A program made the position numbers and the translations under genes. The notes under the pieces were generated by a model. That model was not told the DNA's origin and did no database searches. It worked only from the letters and a program-made list of their open reading frames with translations. DNA of 32,012 nt from Saccoglossus kowalevskii (lineage: Eukaryota; Hemichordata; Enteropneusta; Harrimaniidae). Shown one piece after another: positions 20,101 to 26,579 of this stretch. Position 1 is the first letter of the stretch. Each line of letters opens with the position of its first letter. The stretch lies in assembly GCF_000003605.2 (NCBI RefSeq), contig NW_003144289.1, positions 206,141-238,152 on the forward strand, given 5' to 3'.

Positions 20101-22650
20101 CAATCGGTCCATGCATGTTCGAGATACAGGTGATCACGGACGCACGGACGCACGGACGCACGGAAGCACGGACGCACGGACGCACACAGGGCAAAACATA
20201 AGTCCCCGTTTTCGGACTGCGTCCGAACGGGGACTAACAAAAACTCAGTAAAACTTGAACTACCACCTGGAAAGTGTTTCAGAATTCACCTAGACATTCT
20301 GAAACACTGTGAAATTTAGAGTTGCAACTTTTTTCACATTTTAGAAGATCCTATACTGACTGAGCTATAAGCAGGTGACTAATAGGGAAATGTAACAAGT
20401 AGCAACCAGGGTACTCAAAACTTGTAAGTTGATAACAACATCATACATCTCACAAACTTGATTTCATTATTTTTTGAATACTGATATTTTTTTACCATGA
20501 ACATATTTAACTACAGTGGATCAACAAAACCGACCAGCAAGGAATAAACAAGCACTAATATGGAGAATAAAAAACAGAACGTTTCGGGTTCAACCCTTTC
20601 TCAGCAAGTGGACACATAACAGAAAAACACCTCACTATAAAGCATACAAACACAATAAGGAGCTAATCAAGGTAAAGCAAAGGAAATGAGGTGAATTGAC
20701 AATTAATACCAGCTGGACTGAGTGTGCCAATTTTAAATACTAATGATTGCTCACACCTGAGCCGAGAGGAATCCCCGTCATTTATATGTAAAATACCAGT
20801 AACCGTCATATCAGAGACACCATATTTGGGGGGGGGGTACAAAAATGCTTAGCTACGGGATATGCGATCTTGTTGTCTTTGACAGTACGCAAATGTTCAA
20901 CAAAACGATCACCCAATCGTCTTTTAGTCTCACCCAAATACAGCATTTTAAACCTAATACAGTAAATTATTTTGGATGACGTACATGTAAAAAAATCTTT
21001 AAAGTGAATAGTTTTTAAAGGGCATTTTGTAGTCGGTCAACACAGAACAAATGGGCATGTATAACATTTGCCTTGACCACATGAATGTGTACCAGGTCGC
21101 TGATTCGAGTCCGCCAATGCTGTACGAACCAATTTATCTTTAATATTGGTGCCACGCCTGTACGCCATAATAGGGGTGAAGGATAAATATCTTGGGTATT
21201 ATTAGAGGAAGATAGTAAATCAAATTCTACAAAAATAATAATTTTACGAATATGTTGGCTGAAAGGGTGGTAGGTAAGAACCAAAGGGATGCGAGTAGAC
21301 CGCAAAGTGGGGGTTGGTGTTAATGCATCATCCTGGCTTAATTACTGAACACGATGGTTGGCACTGTCAATGATGGATTGCTGGTATCCCCATGACAAAA
21401 ACCATAAACCCATTTTATTAATTTAATATTCAAAATCAGTTTGACCAGAACAAATGCGATGGACTCGTAAAAACTGAGAGAATGGTATAGTCTTTACAAC
21501 GTTCAGGATGACATGAATCATACAAAACGTATGAATGTGAATCTGTCGGTTTATAAAACATGGAGGTGGATATACCATCATCATAGACTGTTACTGAGAT
21601 ATCTAAAAAAGGAATGCTGTTGCTGCAAACAATGGAAGTGAACTCTAAAGATGGATGAAATGTTGATACAAAATTAATAAAATTATCAAGTTCACTGTGA
21701 GTACACGATGCTGCCCCAACACAAACATCAATATACCGTTTAAAAAGTCCTGGCACAGGGCCAGTAAAAGTATTAAAAATAGCTCTTTCAACGTACCCCA
21801 CAAATAAACATGGATAGAAAGGGACTACATGTATATGCAACACCTCAAACTTGAGTATAAAACTCAATGTTAACTGAAAAATAATTTCAAGTTAAAACAA
21901 GCTCTGAAAGGCGCACCAAAGCACTGGTAGGGGAATTTTGATTGGCACGTTGATTTAGAAAAAATGACAATGCTTTGAGGCCATCAGCATAAAAGTGTCA
22001 TGTCCTACCGAATTCATTTCAGCATATCTTGATACAATTTTCTCTCCCATAGTGTAGTCTTTGCCTACATTTATAAAAGACTCTTCCCACACCATCAAAT
22101 ATACCGGTACATATCGTTTTGTTTTGACACTGGATGTCAAAGCAATTGTATACTGTTAATATATTATTCCATTATTTAACTATAGTGGTCGCATTGTTCA
22201 TGATGGACACAGAGTTGTCCATCAAAAATTTACACCAAAATTAGGCAACAAGCAAAACTTTTGGGGGCAATTTATGTGGCAAAATTAAAAAAATCCATAT
22301 TAGTTAGGAAGACCTACCTTTATGTTGGAAAACCACAATCTGTTTTCATGAAGCAATGCTATATACTGAGCATAAAAGTACCATATGATGACTGCAATGG
22401 TAATTCCAACAATAAAACTGGCTGCCCTTGAAAACCACCACAAAGTGGCTATAGTTTCATCTTCATTTTCCTCAATAAGAATCTCATTATCATTATCTGA
22501 CTCAGATGTTGATCTCTCTTCATCTACATCAATATCAGACACATCTCCATCATCATTATCTGAAACCAATGTTGTCTTTTCTCTGTCATCAGCTGCACTT
22601 TTGTCCTTAGGTTTCACTTCTTTATTCCTGCGTCTCAATTCTCTTGGCAT
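560..22650 (-). CDS. DPY19L1: DPY19-like protein C-mannosyltransferase, multi-exon gene, 3' end beyond the window
   Basis: Family knowledge: DPY19 proteins are multi-pass ER membrane enzymes that transfer mannose from dolichyl-phosphate-mannose to tryptophan in WxxW motifs of thrombospondin repeats and some receptors. Seen here: one alternative first exon plus exons 2 to 11 join on the minus strand as 1a 22318-22650 or 1b 17013-17255, then 11503-11593, 10869-10990, 10102-10247, 6842-6965, 5080-5214, 4293-4424, 3357-3461, 2438-2510, 1120-1278 and 560-824. All borders are GT/AG and all phases agree except 9 to 10. Family blocks occur in order: [62 protein letters not shown] and [11 protein letters not shown]. 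With exon 1a about 561 codons are covered. The last part of the protein (about 100 to 150 residues in relatives) is missing because the window ends. It resembles L1/L2 more than L3/L4, from memory of those families. Confidence 0.93.
1120..1278 (-). CDS. DPY19L1: DPY19L exon 10: DFDANLYLC block
   Basis: 159 nt between a CATGCAG acceptor and a GTAAGT donor. It contributes one base to the first codon and leaves in phase 2. It reads [20 protein letters not shown], then [20 protein letters not shown], then [22 protein letters not shown] and AFGxLPFxTFxRLS are family hallmarks. The rest forms a membrane helix. The plus-strand reading frame at 1087-1359 is a shadow of this exon. Confidence 0.93.
1279..2437 (-). 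other. DPY19L intron 9 with an old interspersed repeat
   Basis: 1315-1505 is a diverged copy of the repeat family seen at 19873-20240 (shared GAGATC-GG-TC, TAAAATGGCC, GGATCATGAAA, AATGCATATGCATATGT and GAAGTTTGAA blocks). The rest, 1510-2437, contains a 130-codon minus-strand open stretch (1510-1955) that I do not recognise and do not call a gene. Confidence 0.7.
1315..1505 (+). repeat. Diverged copy of the TCCG/palindromic-head repeat family (body only)
   Basis: It aligns by eye with 19945-20125 in the same orientation: CTGAGATCTGGTTCTAGAAT versus CTGAGATCCGGGTCCGGAAT, then AAAATGGCC, GGATCATGAAA, ATGCATATGCATATGT and GTGAAGTTTGAA, ending in CTGAGATACAG versus TCGAGATACAG. The CG-containing positions have decayed to TG/CA. 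The head and TCCG array are missing, which marks it as an old copy. Confidence 0.7.
2438..2510 (-). CDS. DPY19L1: DPY19L exon 9, with an apparent one-base deletion
   Basis: 73 nt between a TTTTTTAG acceptor and a GTATGT donor. It reads [20 protein letters not shown], then L, matching the family [20 protein letters not shown]. As written the end reads LIP and leaves in phase 1, but exon 10 needs phase 2. If one base is missing just after the FGL codons (about 2447-2453), the end reads ANT or similar plus AG. Joined to the G of exon 10 this gives the conserved TRDFD. So either the assembly dropped a base (for example GG read as G) or the allele is broken. Confidence 0.85.
2511..3356 (-). other. 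DPY19L intron 8
   Basis: AT-rich intron sequence. It contains TACCGGTA at 3261-3268. No other feature is supported. Confidence 0.7.
3357..3461 (-). CDS. DPY19L1: DPY19L exon 8: membrane segment ending NNIIK
   Basis: 105 nt, 35 codons, phase 0 at both ends. The acceptor is TTTACAG and the donor GTTTGT. It reads [20 protein letters not shown], then [15 protein letters not shown]. The ending [10 protein letters not shown] equals LTLFLNNIIK in human relatives. A long reading frame on the same strand (3389-3598) is a shadow. Confidence 0.92.
3462..4292 (-). other. DPY19L intron 7
   Basis: AT-rich intron sequence with TACCGGTA at 3585-3592 and a short (TA)n tract near 4200-4213. The small reading frames here are chance. 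Confidence 0.7.
4293..4424 (-). CDS. DPY19L1: DPY19L exon 7: membrane segments
   Basis: 132 nt, 44 codons, phase 0 at both ends. The acceptor is TTTTTTTCAG and the donor GTATAA (a weak +5/+6 match). It reads [20 protein letters not shown], then [20 protein letters not shown]. It matches the family block with a QFFNSMILGSLL-like motif. Confidence 0.92.
4425..5079 (-). other. DPY19L intron 6
   Basis: AT-rich intron sequence. I see no gene or repeat that I can name. Confidence 0.7.
5080..5214 (-). CDS. DPY19L1: DPY19L exon 6: membrane segment with LTWQFAQF
   Basis: 135 nt, 45 codons, phase 0 at both ends. The acceptor is TTTCTCAG and the donor GTGAGT. It reads [20 protein letters not shown], then [20 protein letters not shown]. 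The family motif LTWQFxQFxxLxQAxxLF is present. It is hydrophobic throughout, with one to two membrane helices. Confidence 0.94.
5215..6841 (-). other. DPY19L intron 5
   Basis: Contains the MITE-like element at 5485-5655 and, at 6448-6474, a lone TACTGTAAAC...TTTTCG end similar to the terminal repeat of the element at 10579-10790. Nothing coding. Confidence 0.7.
5485..5655. mobile_element. MITE-like element, copy 1 of a two-copy family
   Basis: Starts AGGCTTAACAATTAGCTGGG and ends TTTGCTAAAATAAAC. The copy at 16526-16684 has the same start (AGGCTTAATTATTAGCTGG), an inner TGATAGCTA/TAATAGCTA block, AAAACCCAGTGA near the middle, and the same end. The two ends are imperfectly complementary (TTAGCTGG..TTATTT against CTAAAATAAA). 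This suggests a non-autonomous DNA transposon of about 165 bp. Confidence 0.6.
6842..6965 (-). CDS. DPY19L1: DPY19L exon 5
   Basis: 124 nt between a TTTTTTGTAG acceptor and a GTAAAT donor. It enters in phase 2 (completing Lys) and leaves in phase 0. It reads [20 protein letters not shown], then [20 protein letters not shown]. The [13 protein letters not shown] block is nearly invariant in the family. The usual following NWALPF is SFSLPF here, a mild local departure. Confidence 0.94.
8580..8765. repeat. Fold-back (inverted repeat) element
   Basis: TCTTTTCACCACCAG near 8593 is met in reverse complement by CTGGTGGTGAAAAGGA near 8740-8755. Outer and inner parts also pair, such as CACATTTTTTTCCTC against the complement of GGAAAAAAAATGTAG. 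The arms are about 50-60 nt with mismatches, and the element is about 185 bp. It may be a MITE or a SINE-like hairpin. Confidence 0.55.
9929..9978. repeat. 25-bp tandem duplication
   Basis: CAAACATTAATTACAACATAA occurs at 9929-9949 and again at 9954-9974. The period is 25 bp and the 21-bp core is identical, so this is a recent local duplication. Confidence 0.85.
10102..10247 (-). CDS. DPY19L1: DPY19L exon 4: membrane segments
   Basis: 146 nt between a TTCTCAG acceptor and a GTAAGT donor. It enters in phase 0 and leaves in phase 2. It reads [20 protein letters not shown], then [20 protein letters not shown], then [15 protein letters not shown] and the LSGxWLSG repeat are family signatures. 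Two hydrophobic helices are visible. Confidence 0.94.
10248..10868 (-). other. DPY19L intron 3, carrying a MITE
   Basis: Holds the MITE at 10579-10790 and TACCGGTA at 10512-10519. Otherwise plain AT-rich sequence. Confidence 0.7.
10579..10790. mobile_element. MITE with about 40-bp terminal inverted repeats
   Basis: The left end starts TACTGTAAAATACTTCATTT and continues to GGAATTAATTTTCG (10579-10618). The right end read in reverse complement (10790-10752) starts TACTGTGAAATATTTTATTT and also reaches GGAATTAATTTTCG. The total is 212 bp with no coding capacity. It is a typical non-autonomous DNA transposon. No clear target-site duplication can be read. Confidence 0.75.
10869..10990 (-). CDS. 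DPY19L1: DPY19L exon 3
   Basis: 122 nt. The acceptor is TCTAAG and the donor GTAAGT. It enters in phase 1 (completing a Gly codon) and leaves in phase 0. It reads [18 protein letters not shown], then [20 protein letters not shown]. Human relatives have [19 protein letters not shown] sequence here. NMT is a possible luminal N-glycosylation sequon. Confidence 0.92.
10991..11502 (-). other. DPY19L intron 2 with pentanucleotide microsatellite
   Basis: The intron is mostly occupied by the (TTCTA)n array. The 121-codon plus-strand reading frame over it (11080-11445) is a translation of the microsatellite. Confidence 0.8.
11136..11287. repeat. (CTATT)n microsatellite
   Basis: A pure run at 11201-11267 (about 13 units), flanked by imperfect units from 11136 to 11287. 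Two interruptions share the form CTACAGTATT(T/C)TGTTCTATT, so the array grew partly by duplicating larger blocks. It lies about 210 bp upstream (in plus coordinates) of the exon 3 acceptor. Confidence 0.95.
11503..11593 (-). CDS. DPY19L1: DPY19L exon 2: first luminal loop
   Basis: 91 nt between a TTTTACAG acceptor and a GTAAGC donor. It enters in phase 0 and leaves in phase 1. It reads [20 protein letters not shown] followed by [10 protein letters not shown]. This is the best conserved block of the family. The acidic residues of this loop include the proposed catalytic base of the C-mannosyltransferases (family knowledge). Both first exons can feed it. Confidence 0.95.
14083..14114. repeat. 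(CA)n(TA)n dinucleotide repeat
   Basis: An ACACACACACACA run passes directly into a TATATATATATATATATA run. Confidence 0.95.
15500..15990. promoter_or_regulatory. CpG-rich patch in intron 1, possible internal promoter
   Basis: CpG is rare in most of the window but dense here: CGCGAGTGTGCG near 15575, CGTCCGATCCGAGCGACC near 15760, GCGTTTCCGAGC near 15810, and TCGCTTCGGCGCCG near 15957. In AT-rich invertebrate genomes such patches can be unmethylated promoters or young repeats. It lies between exons 1b and 2. No start codon or exon resembling 1a/1b was found beside it, so the role is open. Confidence 0.3.
16526..16684. mobile_element. MITE-like element, copy 2
   Basis: Same family and orientation as 5485-5655: start AGGCTTAATTATTAGCTGGC, middle AAAACCCAGTGA, end TCTGCTAAAATAAAC. 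The length is similar (159 against 171 bp), and the copies differ by many substitutions and small indels, so both are old. Confidence 0.6.
17013..17255 (-). CDS. DPY19L1: DPY19L alternative first coding exon 1b (basic tail)
   Basis: The 81 codons start at the ATG at 17255 (context AACATGT, A at -3). Residues 1-26 are rich in Arg/Lys ([18 protein letters not shown]). Residues about 42-63 are hydrophobic ([20 protein letters not shown]), the first membrane span. The exon ends in [13 protein letters not shown] and a GTATTT donor in phase 0, so it can also join exon 2 at 11593. Apart from the final motif it shares little with exon 1a. It could be an alternative promoter and first exon of the same gene, or the true first exon of this locus, with 1a left over from a tandem paralogue. 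The last 12 codons differ from 1a only by silent changes. Confidence 0.85.
17256..18860. other. Region upstream of exon 1b, no gene seen
   Basis: Would hold the 5' UTR and promoter of exon 1b if that exon is a true first exon. No CpG cluster or TATA-like element stands out directly upstream. Small frames at 17298-17552 (minus), 17835-18233 (plus) and 18222-18503 (minus) have no recognisable similarity and look like chance. Confidence 0.5.
18905..19872. other. Assembly gap (968 N)
   Basis: A run of N. The sequence left (TCCATGTATTTCTGAAATTAGATC) and right (TCCATGCATAACTGAGATCCGG) of the gap appears to come from the same repeat family. The gap therefore probably collapses tandem repeat units. 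The long reading frames crossing it are artefacts. Confidence 0.95.
20136..20188. repeat. Octanucleotide array CGGACGCA
   Basis: About six 8-bp units (CGGACGCA, one with CGGAAGCA). Because of its TCCG content it is very CG-rich for this window. It is the tandem block just inside the palindromic head. Confidence 0.9.
20198..20236. repeat. Nested palindrome head (copy 2)
   Basis: Outer arms AGTCCCCGTT / AACGGGGACT and inner arms TTCGGAC / GTCCGAA could fold into one long hairpin. The reverse complement of 27502-27542 gives the same sequence with one difference in the loop (TGC against TTC). Confidence 0.9.
20241..20519. other. Spacer between the repeat and the Penelope-like element
   Basis: No coding signal. 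A short inverted repeat (GAAAGTGTTTCAGAATTCAC against ATTCTGAAACACTGTG) spans 20270-20312. Confidence 0.5.
20520..22140 (-). mobile_element. Decayed Penelope-like retroelement (RT plus GIY-YIG endonuclease)
   Basis: On the minus strand, pieces of one Penelope-like protein appear in order. 22020-21960: [16 protein letters not shown]. 21900-21470: [12 protein letters not shown], then [17 protein letters not shown], the RT active-site region [15 protein letters not shown], and [12 protein letters not shown]...[18 protein letters not shown]. 21300-21038: [17 protein letters not shown], then in another frame [15 protein letters not shown] and the Cys cluster [11 protein letters not shown]. 20975-20830: the GIY-YIG-like endonuclease [18 protein letters not shown] with [11 protein letters not shown]. 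20825-20690: [18 protein letters not shown] ending in TLSPAGINC. Stops and frameshifts (one at a run of 10 G) show it is dead. The catalytic YIDD has become YIDV. The 5' limit is uncertain. Confidence 0.88.
20581..20604 (-). ncRNA. Hammerhead-like fold at the 3' part of the Penelope element (uncertain)
   Basis: On the minus strand CTGAGAA is followed by the hairpin GGGTT-G-AACCC and then GAAAC. This resembles the CUGANGA / stem II / GAAA core of hammerhead ribozymes known to sit in Penelope-like element termini. One core base differs (A for G at the second-last position of CUGANGA), and I cannot find good stems I and III. It may be a decayed ribozyme or a coincidence. Confidence 0.25.
22141..22317 (-). 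other. DPY19L intron just downstream of exon 1a
   Basis: AT-rich. It starts (minus strand) with the GTAGGT donor of exon 1a. No feature is seen. Confidence 0.6.
22318..22650 (-). CDS. DPY19L1: DPY19L alternative first coding exon 1a (acidic tail)
   Basis: The 111 codons start at the ATG at 22650, which has A at -3 (GAAAATGC). The only in-frame start further upstream would be a GTG. Residues 1-13 are basic ([13 protein letters not shown]). Residues about 29-66 are strongly acidic and serine-rich (runs of D, E, S), as expected for a disordered cytosolic tail with possible CK2 sites. Residues about 71-98 form a hydrophobic helix ([20 protein letters not shown]), the first membrane span. The exon ends in [13 protein letters not shown] and a GTAGGT donor in phase 0, which fits exon 2 (EVEREISF). 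The distance to exon 2 is 10.7 kb, so exon 1b lies in the same intron. Confidence 0.88.
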
Positions 22651-23060
22651 TTTCCCCTCTGTGTATTTGTAACCTTTGTTCACAAAATGTTTATTACAAT
22701 TTGCATCATATCACGTCATGAACTACAAGAAATAGAATTATTTAAATTTTTATTACACAGGATTTATATTTTCTGTAGTTTAGCATGAGAAACAAAATAA
22801 CACTTATTTTGCATAATTTTTTAGTTATTCACATAGCATCCTACAAATTTACATACTGTAATTGTTAAATGAGAGCTTATTTTTCAGAGTATCAGGAGAG
22901 TAATGGTCACCAAATCCGAGAGAAGATTAATGCACTGGAGAAGAGCACTTGTAACTGAGATGTTGTGGCCTAGAAATGACGCCAAGTCCCCAGATGTTCC
23001 ATACAATGTATCAACATCAATATGCAAATGACTGAACTTCCGGCGTGTCACATACATTTT
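22651..23060 (-). promoter_or_regulatory. Likely 5' UTR and promoter of DPY19L exon 1a
   Basis: On the minus strand an ETS-type site CCGGAAGT (23043-23036) is followed within 10 bases by a perfect octamer motif ATTTGCAT (23029-23022). They lie about 370-390 bases upstream of the exon 1a ATG. ETS sites are common close to transcription starts of housekeeping genes. No TATA box was identified. The start site is inferred, not seen. Confidence 0.4.
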
Positions 23061-24740
23061 GGATTGACCATATATTCCAAATCAGTATATTTTTGTTACA
23101 CATACTTTCAGAAAATGTGAGTGCTTTTGACATTTTGAAGATTCATCAGTCAGCATGAGCACCTGAACTTGGCAAATATTTCATAATTTTCAACAAAATC
23201 TTATGGTAATTTAACTATTTTAACACTGTATATGAAATAAATCTTCTTACAATGTTACCGACTCTGTAGTGCGAACATTAACAAATAATTACCAATCAGA
23301 GAGCAGCATGTAGGTTGACTGTTTTTTTTTTTAAATTAAAATACCCAGAATTTGACACAATTTCAGCATGTTGCAGTTTTTGAACAAAAATATGGATGTT
23401 GACTTGAAAAATTAAGATTTGGAATCATATACCATTTTTCTACAAGTTGTAGTTACAAATTTGGCCATGATTTTGTTTGGGAATTTTCAATCTTTAGTAT
23501 CTATAGGAAAGTGTCTTTAACTTTAATTTTGGGTAGAAATTGATACTATTATTTGGCCAAAGCAATACTACAATTGCATATTGTTATAAAGTTGTTCAGT
23601 CTTTCCTTTTTTTGGTTTGTCACATTCTTTAATTCAATTTCCAAATTATGGTCACTGATTCATTATTCTTATATTGTAGTCTTTTATTTTATGGAGGTAT
23701 TTTTCATTCAAAAGTCTACTTTAAATAATAAGTATGTTCTTAATTTGTTTCCATCATTTTGATTATCTCAACAAATATTTAATTGTTCCTTCCAGGACTG
23801 TTTATACACAATTGTGATGGTGTTGATTGTCGTGCTCTGACCTGTACGATATGGGACTCATACATTGTTTGTTCACATGAAATTCAAGAACATGCTGCAC
23901 TCTGTAATACATGATTTTTCTAGAAGTGTATTTAGACTGTCCAATATTTTATTTGAGCATTTAACATGATCTGGGTTCTACTAATTTCATCTTTCACACT
24001 AACTTAATTCACACCAAATATAGAGCGATAAAATTGACTAAAAATCTGTTCCAAGCTGTTAGTTTTATTTGCAATTCCATGAGCCATATTTCTGTCCATA
24101 CATTAAGATTGGTGATATTAACTTCTAAAATATTTTAAGATATAGTGATTCTGAAGTAAGCTGTAATTTAAGATTGTTTGTCGTTTAAATTTTCCATTTT
24201 GGGGTAAATTTTGTACCAAGGTAACAAAATTCCAACAATGAATCTTACAGACTTTTTTAATGAAGAATAGCAAACTACAGGAATAATGTGTGAAATTGAT
24301 AAGTTGCCACATTGGTGAAAGAGACAAACTAATTCAGGTGATTAAAACAATATTGAATACCATGATAATACAGCAAAATCATAGTATGATGTCATCATTT
24401 CTTCATATCATAAGAGAAACTGTTTAACAGTCAACTTTTGTCACCTTTCACAAAATCAACCTGCAACCCAGTCTTCTTTTTCATAAAATTTCAAAAACAT
24501 TGATCAAGAACTTTAATCAATATGTCCTTTTGGCCCAAAATTTACAAAATAATTACAGAAAAATCCTGTAAAATGGTTAGGGTAAGAACTCAAATACATA
24601 CTTTATTCTGTTTCCTCCGAATATCTTGCTCAGTTCTCATGCAGAGAAACAAAAAACAAGCAGCCTGTCAGCTGAGATGGCTCTGCTGTTAGCAATGCAC
24701 ATTTCAATTAAAGAACAGAAGATATCATTAGAAAGTTAAC
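23061..24740. other. Intergenic region, no gene seen
   Basis: AT-rich; the small reading frames are chance. A possible 39-nt minus-strand coding piece with a GTATGT donor lies at 24602-24640 (see findings). Confidence 0.5.
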
Positions 24741-25020
24741 AAGATGTATAGTATCAAAGCAATCGGACTTGCTGGTTTCAACAAGAATTCAAAATATCAC
24801 TTTTCGCCAAAAATGACAAAAATAATCATCAAAATTAGATAATTGACGATATCACCACGAAATTAACAAATCTGAAAGAGGTCCAAATGTAGTACCTATC
24901 TATGTAATATAAAAGCAATCAGACTTGCGGTTTTCTACAAGAAGTCAAAAATATCACTTTTTACCAAAAATTACAAAAATATTCACCAAAATTAGAGAAT
25001 TAAAAATATCACGACTGAGA
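24741..25020. repeat. 156-bp tandem duplication
   Basis: GCAATCGGACTTGC (24759) and GCAATCAGACTTGC (24915) start matching blocks that share AAAATATCACTTTT, CCAAAAAT.ACAAAAAT, CACCAAAATTAGA and AATATCACGA. The period is 156 bp, with two diverged units, the second partial. Confidence 0.75.
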
Positions 25021-26372
25021 TTATTATTTAAGTATACCAGGGTTACCAGTACCAATACAACAGAGTAAAAAATTGAAGTACTATTTTTTTTCCAAGCTTT
25101 GGGTTTGTTTGGTTAAACCAGAAAGTTGATGAAGTTTTTTGACACTTTTCTATCAGAGTATTCACAGTATGTATACATGTTTCAGATAAGCAGAATTACT
25201 CAAATCTTAGCAACGACTTGAAGACACTATCTCTGATTGATAACATTGAGGTCTGTACTATGTCAGTTGATATTATCAAAACGCAACCTTCAGTTAAATC
25301 TAATCTGAAATTTCATATCCCAAAGATGATAAGAATATGTAATCTTGGTAATTTGGGTTTTGTTAAGGATTGATGTTTGCTTTGTAAGTCCACCTTATTA
25401 CAATCTTACAAAGAAATGTCTACATATATTTTTTCAACTTCCGTCATTTATTTTTCATGCTTTTTTAGACATTGTTATTCTTGCTATATAAGGTAGTCAA
25501 CTTTGATTAGCTAGTGTCATATGTACATTTTATTTTTTGTGTCCTGGACTTTCATTGTCCATCAAAACATATTAATAAATTATAGATATTTGTGAAAGTT
25601 AAAAAAATTGCAGGTTGCTAAATCTGCCGATAAAAAAAAGTGGGGGATTATAAAGCTGCAACCTGGCAGCTTTTTCAGTACTGTAATATTCAATCAAAAT
25701 AAAATTATACAGTGTTTTTTTATCTATTATTTTAACAGGTGGGATGGGGGGGGGGCTTAAGTGCAAGCTGATCAGACACATTTTAACGCTTTACCCCCAA
25801 TTTAGCTGATCGGTCGCATTTTTTGAAGCGCAATATGTAGCAGTACCATGAACATTGCCAAATTAATATCATATCACGAAAAAAAGTATAGCATCAAAAA
25901 TAAACAGTTAAATTATAGCATAACCTCCCAAAATAAGTAATAATAATGTGGGGATAAAAATAAAATACGGTGCACAGAATGTTATTCAGAAGAAAAAAAG
26001 GTATCAAAATGTACTGGGGGGGGGGGGCTAAAAATTAAACAATCAATTTCAATAAAATGAATTTAACCCTTTTAACGCAACACAAAATTCATATTTAAAC
26101 AACCAAAGACACTATCTTTTTCCAGTGTCTCTGTTTAAACTAAAAACAAACAGCTAAAATATTTATAAACTATGTTTTACACACACACGGGAAACGGTTA
26201 CCAGGTATGGTGCAAACACACTCCGCCATGAAAATTTTTATTAAAAAACACATTCATTGACACCCCACCTCTAAAAAACAGTCCGCCAGGTTGCAAGGGC
26301 CCCATGAAAGTGGCGGTCACATGCAAAAACACATTTAGTTAAAAAACCTCAACTACTACAATGATAACTTAC
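25021..26372. other. Intergenic region with poly-G runs and GCAACCTGGC inverted copies
   Basis: Three features only. Poly-G runs occur at 25746-25755 (10 G) and 26016-26027 (12 G). GCTGCAACCTGGCAGC near 25662 is echoed in reverse as GCCAGGTTGCA near 26286. GCTGATC repeats occur near 25770-25810. Nothing coding is supported. Confidence 0.5.
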
Positions 26373-26579
26373 CGTCAGAGCAATCCGTATCAAAACACTC
26401 TGTGAGTTCTTAGCATTTCCTTCTCAGGAGTTTGGAACAATCCATTTTACATAAGGGGTGCACCATTTAATTATTTCAATACGCAAAGTACTTCCAGATT
26501 TGAGTAAAATCATGTTACTACATAAATGTGCAGTTATAATTAAAATGAACTACCTTTATACATTTATAAGATGGAAAAA

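Larger units (their letters stand above)
18870..20240 (-). repeat. Palindromic-head / TCCG-array interspersed repeat, copy 2 (interrupted by the gap)
   Basis: Read on the minus strand: a palindromic head (20236-20198), then an array of CGTCCGTG-type octamers (20186-20136), then a body with GGGACATATGCACATGCA and AAAATGGCC-type motifs (20125-19873), continuing into the gap. The same order is found on the plus strand from 27502. Function unknown. It is probably a non-autonomous mobile element with internal tandem units. Confidence 0.8.

Noticed and set aside
18797..20194. Reading frames of 465 codons (minus) and 373 codons (plus) across the gap
   Set aside because: Most of each is N. The rest is translation of the TCCG array and repeat body.
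22385..22672. 95-codon plus-strand serine-rich frame
   Set aside because: Antisense shadow of DPY19L exon 1a.
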